A stretch of DNA of 64,000 nt, taken from positions 919,510 to 983,509 of the forward strand of contig NZ_SNXS01000001.1 of assembly GCF_004362525.1 (NCBI RefSeq). Direction: 5' to 3'. Of the stretch, positions 44,729 to 53,944 are shown in pieces. The position numbers were made by a program, and so were the translations under genes. The notes below the pieces were generated by a model, which made no database searches, was not told where the DNA came from, and was given only the letters and a program-made list of their open reading frames with translations. How positions within the stretch are numbered: the first letter of the stretch is position 1; the number at the start of each line of letters is the position of its first letter. The stretch is from Roseateles toxinivorans. Lineage in GTDB: Bacteria; Pseudomonadota; Gammaproteobacteria; Burkholderiales; Burkholderiaceae_C.

Positions 44729-46063
44729 ATGGAAATCGCCGTCATCGGTGGCGGCATCGCCGGCTTGGTGGCCGCGTGGCAGCTGTCGCGGCGCCACGCG
44801 GTGACCTTGTTCGAACGCCATGCGGTGCCTGGCTTCGTGGCCAGCTCGGTGGCGCTGGACGCCACCTCCTCAGGCCTGCGCATCGACGTGCCGCTGCGCG
44901 TGTTCTACCCCGGCTACTACCCCACGCTGACCCGCCTGTATGCGGAGCTCGGCGTGGCCACCGAGCCCGTGGACTACGCCACCACCTTCAGTGACTGTGA
45001 CGGGCTGGCCTACTTCCGTTGGCGTAATGCGCGTCTTGGTGGCTGGTCTCTACCCTATGTGCTGCCGCAGGATGTGGCCAGCGCCCGCGGGTGGCGCATC
45101 GTGCAGGGCGCGCTGCGTTTCCAGACCCGGGCGCGCGCGGCGCTGGCGGCTGGGGGCCTGGGTGGCGCGAGCATCGGCGAGTTCGTCGCTGCCGAGCGCA
45201 TCTCCCCCGAGTTCGTCGACGGCCTGCTGCTGCCGGCCATCGCCACCATAGCCACCTGCAGCACCGAAGACGCGCGCGCCTACCCGGCTGCGGTAGTCGC
45301 CGGCTATGCCGCCGCTGGCGTGGCGCGCCAGAGCGTGCGCCGCGCGCGCGACGGCGCCGACGCGGTGGCCGCGAAGCTGCTGGCTGGCATCACACGCGTG
45401 CAATGCAAGGCTGGCGTGGTGGCCGTTCGGCGCCAGCCTGGCGCGGCCTCGTCGACCCGACATGCCGGTGCCGGCCGGGTGACGGTGCAACACGTCACGG
45501 GCGAGGAGGCCTTCGACCACGTTGTGTTCGCCACGCAGGCCAACCAGGCCCTCACCTTGCTGGCCGACGCCGCGCCGGACGAGACCGCGGCGATGGCCGC
45601 CTTCCGCTACCGCGCGCTGGAGGTGCTGATGCATCGCGACACCGGGCTGATGCCCCGGCGCCGCGCCGACTGGTCGCCCGTGAACGCCCGTGTCTGCGCC
45701 GAACATGAACAGCCGGAGAGCACGATCTGGATCAACCGCGTACATCCGGGGCTGCGCCATGCCGAGCCGCTGTTCCAGACCGTGATGCCGCAGCGCTCGC
45801 CGCGAGATGGCAGCGTCATCGGCCAGGCCCGCTTCGAGCGCCCGCTGGTCGACGCCGGCAGCGCCGCAGCCTTGGCCTCGCTGCAGCAATTGCACGCGCA
45901 GCCGCAACGCCGCGTCTGGTGGTGCGGCTCCTACGCCGAAACCGGCGTGCCGCTGCTGGAAAGCGCGGTGCGATCGGCGCTGGCGGTGGCTGCGAGGGTC
46001 GAGGCAGAGGCGAGCCCTGCCCCCGCTCGCTTCAGGCAAAGGAGTCCGCCATCAAGGCACTGA
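44729..46063 (+). CDS. FAD-dependent amine oxidase-like oxidoreductase
   Basis: A 444-residue flavoprotein of the amine oxidase/protoporphyrinogen oxidase-like superfamily (COG2907-like). The dinucleotide-binding motif IGGGIAGLVAAWQLS is at residues 6-20, followed by LFERHAVPG (Glu for ribose), and the C-terminal FAD motif is CGSYAETGVPLLESAV. The specific substrate is not known. No ribosome-binding site of note precedes ATG 44729. Its 3' end overlaps the convergent fccB gene by 32 bp. Confidence 0.75.
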   Translation: MEIAVIGGGIAGLVAAWQLSRRHAVTLFERHAVPGFVASSVALDATSSGLRIDVPLRVFYPGYYPTLTRLYAELGVATEPVDYATTFSDCDGLAYFRWRNARLGGWSLPYVLPQDVASARGWRIVQGALRFQTRARAALAAGGLGGASIGEFVAAERISPEFVDGLLLPAIATIATCSTEDARAYPAAVVAGYAAAGVARQSVRRARDGADAVAAKLLAGITRVQCKAGVVAVRRQPGAASSTRHAGAGRVTVQHVTGEEAFDHVVFATQANQALTLLADAAPDETAAMAAFRYRALEVLMHRDTGLMPRRRADWSPVNARVCAEHEQPESTIWINRVHPGLRHAEPLFQTVMPQRSPRDGSVIGQARFERPLVDAGSAAALASLQQLHAQPQRRVWWCGSYAETGVPLLESAVRSALAVAARVEAEASPAPARFRQRSPPSRH

Positions 46064-47288
46064 ACCACTCGTTCATGTCCTCGAAGTTGTCCTTGCTCCA
46101 TCCGGTAGATGCGGCCGAACTGGCGGCCACGGACTTCATCGTCCTTGAAAGCGCGTCGTACTGGAACACCACGGACAGCCAGGAGGCCTGGGTGCGCGTG
46201 ATGGTCGAGAAGCAGGCCGAGTTGGTCACCGGTGCCGCATCGGGCGAGGCACCCGCGAAGTAGCGCACCAGGGCATCCGCGCAAATCTTGGCCTCCTGAT
46301 TGGCAATGTGGCCGGCCTTGGGCTGCGTGGTGGCGCTCGAGTCTCCGATCACGTGGATGCGAGGCGCATCCAGGCTGGCATAGCTCAGCACATCGACCGG
46401 TGCGAACCGGCCATTGGTGGCCGTTGCCAGGCCGGTCTGCTCGATCAACTTCCCTGCCCGCTGCGGAGGAATCAGATTGATGACATCGCCATGCACCGCA
46501 CCGCCATTGGTGTAGAGCATCATCTGTGACTCGTCGACCGAGGAGATCTCGACGCCGCGGTGGTACTCGATCACATTGGCGTGCAGACCAAAAAAGGCCT
46601 TCGAGAAGTTGTCCTGCTCGACCACGATGTCGGGGTTGGCATCAAGCACCAGCAGCTTGCTGCCCGGCTTCTTCGCCTTCAGCCAGTCGGCCAGCAGACA
46701 GGCCCGCTCGTAGGGGCCGGGTGGGCAGCGGTACGGTGTCTTCGGTATTGTCAGCACCACCGTGCCGCCGGCCTTCATCGCGCCCAGCTGCTTGGCCAGC
46801 AACTCGGTCTGAGCGCCGGCCGACCAGGCGTGGGGCATCAGGCTCGGGTCTTTTTGCCCCGGCAATGCGTCGAATCGAATGCCGGGCGCGAGCACGATCT
46901 TGTCCGCCTTCAGGCTGTTGCCTGAGGCCAGCCGCACCGACCCCGCCGCCGCATCGACGGCCAGCACCTCATCGAAGACGAGCTTGACGCCATGGCGCTG
47001 CTGCAGGGCTTCATAGCCGAAACGCAGGCTTGACAGGGAGCGCTGGCCGGTCAGCACCAGGCTGCTCATGATGTTGGACAGATAGGCCGGATTGCGTTCG
47101 ATCAACGTCACCTCCAGCGTGTAGTTGCTCCACATGCGCAGATACTTGGCCACCGTGGCGCCGGCCATGCCGCCGCCAACCACGATGACCCGCCCCCCGG
47201 AGCTCGCGGCCTGGCCGGACAGGGGATGCAAGGCAGCGGCGGCAGCCGCCGCGGCCAGACCGGCCTGGAGAATTTCACGTCGTTTCAT
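46032..47288 (-). CDS. fccB: Flavocytochrome c sulfide dehydrogenase flavoprotein subunit
   Basis: A 418-residue periplasmic flavoprotein of the FccB/SoxF family. The N-terminus MKRREILQAGLAAAAAAAAL resembles a Tat signal (RRE...). VVGGGMAGATVAKYLRMW is the FAD-binding motif; Cys residues in PYRCPPGPYERAC and NSACFSTI fit the redox disulfide region. It oxidises sulfide with electrons passed to a cytochrome c. The ATG at 47288 is 28 bp after the cytochrome stop, so the pair is one operon. Confidence 0.87.
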   Translation of the reverse strand: MKRREILQAGLAAAAAAAALHPLSGQAASSGGRVIVVGGGMAGATVAKYLRMWSNYTLEVTLIERNPAYLSNIMSSLVLTGQRSLSSLRFGYEALQQRHGVKLVFDEVLAVDAAAGSVRLASGNSLKADKIVLAPGIRFDALPGQKDPSLMPHAWSAGAQTELLAKQLGAMKAGGTVVLTIPKTPYRCPPGPYERACLLADWLKAKKPGSKLLVLDANPDIVVEQDNFSKAFFGLHANVIEYHRGVEISSVDESQMMLYTNGGAVHGDVINLIPPQRAGKLIEQTGLATATNGRFAPVDVLSYASLDAPRIHVIGDSSATTQPKAGHIANQEAKICADALVRYFAGASPDAAPVTNSACFSTITRTQASWLSVVFQYDALSRTMKSVAASSAASTGWSKDNFEDMNEWFSALMADSFA

Positions 47289-47316
47289 TGCGGATTCCTG
47301 ATTTGATTGGTAAGGC

Positions 47317-47628
47317 TCAACGCTGGGTCGAGAACCACTTCGACATGGCGCGAAGCTGCGCGTCGGTGTAGCCCATGGCGTGCTTGGTCATCAGGCCCTG
47401 CCCCTCCTTGCCGGACTGCATCTCCTTGAGCTCCTTGTAGATTTCGTCGCTCGACTCGCCCGCCAGACGCTCGAAGCCCGGCCCCTTGCCGTTGGTGCCA
47501 TGGCACTGAAAGCAGTTGGACGCCAGCAGGCGCCCGGGCGGCGGCACGGTGGCCTGCGCCCAGGCGCCGGAACAGGGAATCAAGGCCAGCATGAGTGCGC
47601 CGGTCTTGACAGATTGCATGCATCGCAT
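47317..47628 (-). CDS. Cytochrome c subunit of sulfide dehydrogenase (single haem)
   Basis: A 103-residue c-type cytochrome with signal peptide (ending SGAWAQA) and one haem motif NCFQCH at about residues 38-43; the axial Met is likely in GLMTKHAM. It is the electron acceptor expected for the FccB-like flavoprotein directly downstream. Classical FccA is diheme, so this is the short monohaem form. AAGGAG precedes ATG 47628. Confidence 0.85.
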   Translation of the reverse strand: MRCMQSVKTGALMLALIPCSGAWAQATVPPPGRLLASNCFQCHGTNGKGPGFERLAGESSDEIYKELKEMQSGKEGQGLMTKHAMGYTDAQLRAMSKWFSTQR

Positions 47629-47810
47629 AAGGACTCCTTGCAGGATGGTGAGAGTGCGCTGGGCCTCAGGTGTAGCTGGGCCATGCTGTCGAAATCCTGT
47701 CGGAAACGCGCTGTTACGCCGGATGCAATCGGGCTTTGCCTTTTGTCAAAGACCGCTGCAGGAATGTCCGCACACTGGCGCCTCGCCCGCCATCGAAAGG
47801 ACTGAGCCGC

Positions 47811-48509
47811 ATGCGCATCCTGCTGGTCGAAGACGACCCCGGCCTGCGCGCCAGCCTCGCCGAAGCCCTGCACCGCGACGCCTACAGCGTTGATGCAGTC
47901 GAGCGCGCAGAGTCCGCGCTGCAGGCCTTGGGCGACGCCACCTACGATGCCTTGCTGCTGGATATCGGCCTGCCCGGCATGGACGGACTGAGCCTGCTGG
48001 CCAGGCTGCGCTCGCAGGCGCAGCAGATGCCCGTGATGTTGATCACGGCCCGCGACGACTGGTCGGACAAGGTGCGCGGGCTGGATCTCGGTGCCGATGA
48101 CTATCTGGCCAAGCCCTTCATGCTGCCCGAACTGCTGGCCCGGCTGAGGGCCCTGCTGCGGCGCTCGCAAGCCAGTGCCTGCGGCGACGTCACGCTGGGC
48201 AGCCTGGGCATGGTCGTGGCCCAGCAGACCGCAACGCTGAATGGCCGGCCGCTGCCGCTGACCCGCAAGGAGTGGGCCTTGCTGTTCGAGTTAGCCCTGA
48301 GCAGCCCGAAGATCGTCACCAAGCGCAAGCTCATCAACAGCCTCAGCCACTGGGAATACGAGCTGAGCGCCAATGCCATCGAGCTGCACATCTCCCGGCT
48401 GCGGCGCAAGCTCGCCGGCTCGACGCTGGAGCTTGAAACGATACGAGGACTGGGCTACCGACTGATCGACACACCGGCCGCTGGCAGCTCCGCGGCCCGG
48501 TGCGCATGA
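47811..48509 (+). CDS. OmpR/PhoB-family response regulator
   Basis: A 232-residue regulator. The receiver domain has the acidic pair Asp8/Asp9, phospho-acceptor Asp51 in LLLDIGLPGMDG, and Lys in LAKPF. The winged-helix output domain (about 125-222) ends with the typical ETIRGLGYRL. It is transcribed with the histidine kinase through an ATGA overlap. It is divergent from the flavocytochrome genes; whether it controls them is not shown. Confidence 0.88.
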   Translation: MRILLVEDDPGLRASLAEALHRDAYSVDAVERAESALQALGDATYDALLLDIGLPGMDGLSLLARLRSQAQQMPVMLITARDDWSDKVRGLDLGADDYLAKPFMLPELLARLRALLRRSQASACGDVTLGSLGMVVAQQTATLNGRPLPLTRKEWALLFELALSSPKIVTKRKLINSLSHWEYELSANAIELHISRLRRKLAGSTLELETIRGLGYRLIDTPAAGSSAARCA

Positions 48510-49921
48510 GTGCTGTCGCCAGCGGTGTGAGCGCGGGTCTGCGGCGGCTCCCGCTGCGCACACGGCTGCTGTCGGCGCTGGGCCTGTCGCTGACGCTGGT
48601 GCTGGGTGCGGCCCTGCTGCTGGATCTGCGTGGCGCCGAGCGCCTGGCCGATCAGGCCTTCGATCAGGCCCTGCTGAACACCGCCACCGCGCTGGCCGCC
48701 CGGCTGGAGATCGACACCGACAATGACCTCGAAGCCGACCTCCCGGTCTCGGCGCAGGCCCTGCTGCAGGCCGATCCACTGGACCGGCTCTATATCGCCA
48801 TCTTCGACGGCCCGGGCAAGCTGGTCTGGGGCGACGCCAGGCTGGCACCCCATGCCGGCGCAGGTTCCGATTCGCTCAGCACGGCAGGTAGCGCCAGCCT
48901 GGACCAGCAGCCCGTCCGGGTGCTGGTGCTGCGCCGCCAGGGCCCGGGCCAACGCGGAGTCATCGTCGTGGCCGAAACGTTGAACAAGCGCGGCGATGCC
49001 CGCGCGCAGATGCAGATGCGCTCACTGCGCCTCGGGCTGGCCATGCTGGTGGCCGCCCTGCTGGGGCTCTACCTCAGCACACGCAGCGTACTGGCCCCGC
49101 TGGAGCGCTTCACCCGCAACATCACCGGTCGGGCGCATCGCGATCTGCGGCCCTTCGAGGTCGAACAGTCCGGGGCCGAGGTCGCCGCACTGGCACAGGC
49201 CTTGAACCTGCTGATGGCCCGGCTGCGTGACTCGGCCCATGCACAGCAGGCCTTCATAGGCGACGCCGCGCATCAGCTGCGCACGCCGATCGCGGCGCTG
49301 TCATTGCAGCTCGAAATGGCCATGCAGGACCATGCGACCACCCCGAACGGGCCGGCGCATGATCAGTTCCTGCAGCGGCTGCAGACGATGCAGGTGCTGG
49401 TCGCCCGTCTGCAGCACATGGTGCAGCGCGTGCTGAGCCTGTCCAGGTCGAGCTCCGAGGCGGGCAGCAACCAGGCGCCCGCAACGGTGGACCTGGCCGA
49501 TGTGGCCGAGGCCTGTGCCGGCCTGTTCGTGGATCGCGCCCGCCAGGCCGGGATCGACCTCGGCTTCGAGCTGCTGCCGGCCGTGGTCGTCGGCTGGGAG
49601 GACGAACTGCAGGAACTGCTGTCCAACCTGATCGACAACGCGCTGAGCCATGGCGGCGGCCGGGTCACCGTGCGCACGCGTGATCTGGCCCCGGGCGCGC
49701 TGCTGGAAGTCGAGGATGAGGGCCCTGGCTTCGACGCCGATCTGGCGGCCACGGTGTTCGAGCGCCACCGCCGCGGTCCTGACAGCAGCGGTGCCGGGCT
49801 GGGCCTCTCGATCGCCCGGGCCATTGCCGAGCACCATGGCGCACAGCTGACGCTTCAGGCCCGCGACGACGGCACCGGCGCGGTGGCGCGGCTGGTGTTC
49901 GGGCCGCCGCTCAAGACCTGA
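48506..49921 (+). CDS. Sensor histidine kinase (TctE/QseC type)
   Basis: A 471-residue membrane kinase. A transmembrane segment (about 23-42), a periplasmic domain of about 130 residues, a second segment (about 173-193) and a HAMP-like linker lead to the phospho-acceptor His in AAHQLRTPIAAL. The ATPase domain shows NLIDNALSHGGG (N box), DEGPGFD (G1) and GAGLGLSIARAI (G2). The start ATG 48506 overlaps the response-regulator stop. Confidence 0.87.
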   Translation: MSAVASGVSAGLRRLPLRTRLLSALGLSLTLVLGAALLLDLRGAERLADQAFDQALLNTATALAARLEIDTDNDLEADLPVSAQALLQADPLDRLYIAIFDGPGKLVWGDARLAPHAGAGSDSLSTAGSASLDQQPVRVLVLRRQGPGQRGVIVVAETLNKRGDARAQMQMRSLRLGLAMLVAALLGLYLSTRSVLAPLERFTRNITGRAHRDLRPFEVEQSGAEVAALAQALNLLMARLRDSAHAQQAFIGDAAHQLRTPIAALSLQLEMAMQDHATTPNGPAHDQFLQRLQTMQVLVARLQHMVQRVLSLSRSSSEAGSNQAPATVDLADVAEACAGLFVDRARQAGIDLGFELLPAVVVGWEDELQELLSNLIDNALSHGGGRVTVRTRDLAPGALLEVEDEGPGFDADLAATVFERHRRGPDSSGAGLGLSIARAIAEHHGAQLTLQARDDGTGAVARLVFGPPLKT

Positions 49922-50077
49922 CAGCCGATCGGCCCCAGGCAGGGCGCCTGCTGCAGGATCATGCCGCCAACGGTGTGACTGCGCGTTCCGAGCAGCTTGA
50001 GCACCGCGATCCACCGCGTTGGCCTTGTGATTGCTGAGCTGCGAGGCCTGGATCGCCTCCAGCAGCCTGGAGTTGCG
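49922..50077. other. Convergent intergenic region
   Basis: 156 bp between the kinase stop and the arsA stop. No gene was seen. It should contain terminators for both sides, but no clean hairpin with a T run is visible. Confidence 0.3.
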
Positions 50078-52078
50078 CTACGGGCCGCTCACCAGCCTGG
50101 CCAACTCGGTGCCGCCAATCGGTGGCCGGGTCAGCCAGGGCACGATGAAGCTGCGCTTGGCGAGCCCGGCCGCCATGCGCGCCATCTGCTTGCGCTCGCC
50201 GTCCAGGCGCGCCGCCAGCAGGGGGTCTTGCGTGCCGGCCGCCAGCACGCTCTTGTTGAGCACCCAGGCATAGGGTTCGATGCTGGCGCGGCGCAGGTCG
50301 TCCTGCAGCGCGGCGGCCTGCGATACCGGCGTCACTTCCGGCAAGGTCACCAGAATGATCTTGGTGTACGCACCGTCCTGCAAACGCATCAAGGGGGTCA
50401 CGACGCGTGCGCCGCCCTGCCCCTCGAATTCGCGCATCATCTGCCGGTGATAGGCGCCGGTGGCATCCATCAACAGCAGCGAATGTCCGGTGGGCGCGGT
50501 GTCCAGCACGACAAAGGCGCTGCGCGCCTCGCTGACGATGCGCGAGAAGGCGTGGAAGACGGCCACCTCCTCGGTACAGGGCGAGCGCAGGTCTTCCAGC
50601 AGCAGTGCCTGCTCCTGCTCGTTCAAATGGGGCGACTTGGCCGCCATGATCTTGTCGACATAGCGCTGCGTCTCGACCTTGGGATCGATGCGGTCCACGC
50701 GCAGGCCCGGCACCTCGCCGTCCAGGGTGCCGGCCAGGTGCGCGGCCGGATCGGTGGTGCTCAGGTGCACGGTCTTGCCGCGCTGTACCAGACCGATGGC
50801 CAAGGCCGCGGCCACGGTGGTCTTGCCCACGCCGCCCTTTCCCATCACCATGATCAAGCCATGGCCTGCCGCGGCCAGTTCGTCGGCAAGGGCCGCCAGA
50901 TCGTGCCCTGCGACAGCGGGCTCGGTGTCGGCGGTGTTTGACACCGGTACAGCTGATGCTCGCGATGAAAGCAATGCCCGCAGTGCCGGCAGGCCCACCG
51001 TATCAAAGGCACGCAGCGGCACCGTGTCCTGAGGCAAGGCCTTGAGCGACGCCGGCATCTCGTCCAGCGCTTGCTGCCCCAGCGCCTCTATGGCGCCAGC
51101 CACGGCGTCCGTGCCTGTGCTGGCACGGAAAACGCCATTGATGGCGAGGCGCTGGTTGTGCAGCCCCAGCTCGTGCAGCTCTTCGGACGTGCGCGCCGCC
51201 TCGGCAATCGCGCCCTTGTCGGGCCGGGTCACCAGGATGACGGTGGTCTGGGCCGGATCGCTCAGCGCGTCGAGCGCCGCCTTGAACCGCTCTTCCTGCA
51301 TCTTCAGGCCCGAATGCGGACCGAGGCAGGAGGCACCGCGGTCATTGCCTTCAAGGAAACCGCTCCAGGCCTTTGGAAGACTGAGCAGCCGCAGTGTGTG
51401 GCCGGTCGGCGCCGTGTCGAAGACGATGTGATCGAAGCGCCCGTCCTTGTCGGACAAGAGCGAGGCGAACTCGTCGAAGGAGGCAATCTCGGTGGTGCAG
51501 GCGCCGGACAATTGCTCGCGCACCGTCGAGAGTTCGGTGTCGCTTGCGCCCGCGCCCATCTGGGCCAGCACCCGCTGCCGGTAAGACTCGGCCGCCGTAT
51601 CGGGGTCGATATTGAGCACGGACAAGCCCGGCGCGCCGGGCACCGGCGTAGGGATATTGCGCAGCTCAATACCCAGCATCTCATCGAGGTTCGACGCTGC
51701 GTCGGTGCTGACCAGCAGCACCTTCTTGCCGGAGTCGGCCAGGGTCAGGGCCGCGGCAGTCGATAGAGAAGTCTTGCCGACGCCCCCCTTGCCGGTGAAG
51801 AAGAGGTGTCGTGTGGCCTGGTTCAGAAAGCCCATCGCTTGCTGTGCCGGCCTCAACCAGCCCTGCACTTCCAAATGCGAAGGCAGCCCGCCGCTGTGCA
51901 TGATCCGGCCATCGATGATGACTGCCGGCGTCGCCGTGACTCCGTGGCTCCGGATCGCATCGTGATCCTCGACCTTGACGATAGCCACCTCGACGCCCTG
52001 CTCCTTCGCCACCCGCTCGATCATCGCGATGGTGGTGTGGCATTTGCTGCATCCCGAACCCAGGACTTTGACTTCCAT
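50078..52078 (-). CDS. arsA: ArsA arsenite-efflux ATPase with N-terminal thioredoxin-like domain
   Basis: A 666-residue protein. Residues 1-77 are a small thioredoxin-like domain with CSKC (10-13), of the redox-active disulfide protein 2 type. Two ArsA ATPase halves follow: FTGKGGVGKTSLS and VMGKGGVGKTTVA are the P-loops, DTAPTGHTLRLL and DTAPTGHSLLLM the DTAP signatures. LSGACTTEIA and RSPCTEEVAVF hold the metalloid-binding cysteines. ArsA normally receives arsenite from the ArsD chaperone and drives an ArsB/Acr3 pump; no arsD is seen here, so the fused domain may deliver or reduce. The start ATG 52078 has GGGGGAAG upstream; the longer frame to 52282 is not supported. Confidence 0.85.
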   Translation of the reverse strand: MEVKVLGSGCSKCHTTIAMIERVAKEQGVEVAIVKVEDHDAIRSHGVTATPAVIIDGRIMHSGGLPSHLEVQGWLRPAQQAMGFLNQATRHLFFTGKGGVGKTSLSTAAALTLADSGKKVLLVSTDAASNLDEMLGIELRNIPTPVPGAPGLSVLNIDPDTAAESYRQRVLAQMGAGASDTELSTVREQLSGACTTEIASFDEFASLLSDKDGRFDHIVFDTAPTGHTLRLLSLPKAWSGFLEGNDRGASCLGPHSGLKMQEERFKAALDALSDPAQTTVILVTRPDKGAIAEAARTSEELHELGLHNQRLAINGVFRASTGTDAVAGAIEALGQQALDEMPASLKALPQDTVPLRAFDTVGLPALRALLSSRASAVPVSNTADTEPAVAGHDLAALADELAAAGHGLIMVMGKGGVGKTTVAAALAIGLVQRGKTVHLSTTDPAAHLAGTLDGEVPGLRVDRIDPKVETQRYVDKIMAAKSPHLNEQEQALLLEDLRSPCTEEVAVFHAFSRIVSEARSAFVVLDTAPTGHSLLLMDATGAYHRQMMREFEGQGGARVVTPLMRLQDGAYTKIILVTLPEVTPVSQAAALQDDLRRASIEPYAWVLNKSVLAAGTQDPLLAARLDGERKQMARMAAGLAKRSFIVPWLTRPPIGGTELARLVSGP

Positions 52079-52327
52079 TGCGCTTCCCCCTTTTCCTTCA
52101 ATCAATGACGAGAGATGTGTTTGCCGCCGGGGGTGGCCTTTCGGCGCAACGTTTTGCTGTTGTGCTCCTGGCGCACGCGCACGGCTGCATGGTTGACCGA
52201 TGCTTCGGGGGAAAACAGGGATGGGTGAGTTCGTACCATTGAGGTTGCCCTGCGAAGTAGTCGCAGAGGCACCCCAAAGCATGCACCGCGGTCAGCGGCA
52301 GCGTTTGATCGGCATCAAGCCGGGGAC
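52079..52327. other. Gap between acr3 and arsA
   Basis: 249 bp without a recognisable gene. It separates acr3 from arsA in what otherwise looks like one operon; arsA could have its own promoter here, but I see no clear one. Confidence 0.3.
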
Positions 52328-53401
52328 TCAGACTCGCGCACCACGCTCATACCAGCCCTTGCTGGCATTGACCCAGCGCACCACCAGCAGCATCACCGGC
52401 ACCTCGATCAGCACGCCGACCACGGTGGCCAGCGCCGCGCCGGAGTCGAAGCCGAACAGGCTGATCGCGGCAGCCACCGCCAGCTCGAAGAAGTTGGAGG
52501 CCCCGATCAGCGCCGAGGGGCAGGCCACACTGTGCGACTCGCCGGCGCGGCGATTCAGCCAATAGGCCAGACTGGAGTTGAAGAAGACCTGTATCAGTAT
52601 CGGCACGGCCAGCATCGCGATCACCAGCGGCTGCTTGATGATGGCCTCGCCCTGGAAGGCGAACAGCAGCACCAGGGTGGCCAGCAAGGCGCTGATGGAC
52701 CAGGGGCCGATGCGCGCCAGCGTCGCATCAAAGCTGGCCTGACCCTTGGCCAGCAGCAGCTTGCGCCAGAGCTGGGCGATAGCCACCGGAATGACGATAT
52801 ACAGCACGACCGAGGTGATCAGCGTGTCCCAGGGCACGATGATGGACGACATGCCCAGCAGCAGGGCCACGATGGGGGCGAAGGCGAACACCATGATGGC
52901 GTCGTTCAGCGCCACCTGCGACAGCGTGAACAGCGCGTTGCCGCCGGTCAGCCGGCTCCACACAAAGACCATCGCCGTGCAGGGCGCGGCGGCCAGCAGT
53001 ATCAGGCCGGCCACATAGCTGTCGAGCTGATTGGCGGGCAGATAGGGGGCAAACACCTGGCGGATGAAGATCCAGCCCAGCAGGGCCATCGAAAAGGGCT
53101 TGACCGCCCAGTTGATGAACAGCGTGATGCCTATGCCCTTCCAGTGTTGGCTGACCTGATGCAGCGACCCGAAGTCAACCTTCAGCAGCATCGGGATGAT
53201 CATCACCCAGATCAGCAGGCCCACCGGCAGATTGACCTTGGCGTACTCCATGCGGCCGACGGCCTGGAAGACCCCGGGCATCAGCTGCCCGAGCGCGATG
53301 CCGGCCGCGATGCACAGCAGGACCCAGACGGTCAGGTAGCGCTCGAACAGGCTCATGGGCGCCGGGGCGGTGGGCTTCTCAATGGCGAATGTGGTGCTCA
53401 T
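52328..53401 (-). CDS. acr3: ACR3-family arsenite efflux permease
   Basis: A 357-residue membrane protein with about ten hydrophobic segments. The Acr3 signatures are visible: LIWVMIIPMLLKVDF, AAAPCTAMVFVWSRLTGG (with the essential Cys) and ALIGASNFFELAVA. It exports arsenite using the proton-motive force, possibly energised further by ArsA. It follows the two arsC genes with a 7-bp gap. Confidence 0.9.
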   Translation of the reverse strand: MSTTFAIEKPTAPAPMSLFERYLTVWVLLCIAAGIALGQLMPGVFQAVGRMEYAKVNLPVGLLIWVMIIPMLLKVDFGSLHQVSQHWKGIGITLFINWAVKPFSMALLGWIFIRQVFAPYLPANQLDSYVAGLILLAAAPCTAMVFVWSRLTGGNALFTLSQVALNDAIMVFAFAPIVALLLGMSSIIVPWDTLITSVVLYIVIPVAIAQLWRKLLLAKGQASFDATLARIGPWSISALLATLVLLFAFQGEAIIKQPLVIAMLAVPILIQVFFNSSLAYWLNRRAGESHSVACPSALIGASNFFELAVAAAISLFGFDSGAALATVVGVLIEVPVMLLVVRWVNASKGWYERGARV

Positions 53402-53408
53402 GCTTGTC

Positions 53409-53939
53409 TCAGCTGCGGCCGATTTCGATCAGGGCGGTCTGCAGCGCTGCCCTGTCCATGGTGTCAAGAGGCAGGGCCAGCAGCTGCAGCATGCGGTAGC
53501 CTATGGCCTGGCGGGTCAGCTCGAAGGCGCGGCGCTTGCCTTCGTCGCCGCCCTCGGCATTCGATGGATCAGGATAGCCCCAGTGCACCTTGACCGGCTG
53601 GCCGCCGTCCGGGTTGCTGCCGAAGAACACCGGGCACTGCTCGGCGGCGGCGCTGTCGCAGACCGTGATCACGATGGACAGTGCGGGCGAGTCGGGCGTC
53701 GTGAACTCGTCCCAGCTCTTGCTGCGGTAGGCGCTGGTCGCGATGCCCGCGTTGTTCAGCGCCTCGATCGCAAAGGGATTGAGGCGGCCGCTCGGCGCGC
53801 TGCCGGCACTATGCGCGACCACATCGCGGCCCAGCCGGGCCGCCAAGTGGTTGAGCATGCCCTCGGATAGCACGCTTCGCGCCGAGTTGTGGGTGCAGAG
53901 GATCAGGATATGTGAGCTCATCAGGGGTCCGTTGTTCAT
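53409..53939 (-). CDS. arsC: Thioredoxin-type arsenate reductase (LMW phosphatase fold), copy 2
   Basis: A 176-residue protein. The P-loop CTHNSARS (Cys15) is the low-molecular-weight phosphatase motif used by Bacillus/Staphylococcus-type ArsC. The second and third redox cysteines are present in VCDSAAAEQCP, so a full intramolecular disulfide cascade is possible. RSKSWDEF is a typical conserved segment. An internal ATG at 53921 (MSSHILIL) is an alternative start. It lies 5 bp downstream of a similar reductase gene. Confidence 0.85.
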   Translation of the reverse strand: MNNGPLMSSHILILCTHNSARSVLSEGMLNHLAARLGRDVVAHSAGSAPSGRLNPFAIEALNNAGIATSAYRSKSWDEFTTPDSPALSIVITVCDSAAAEQCPVFFGSNPDGGQPVKVHWGYPDPSNAEGGDEGKRRAFELTRQAIGYRMLQLLALPLDTMDRAALQTALIEIGRS

Positions 53940-53944
53940 TGGGG

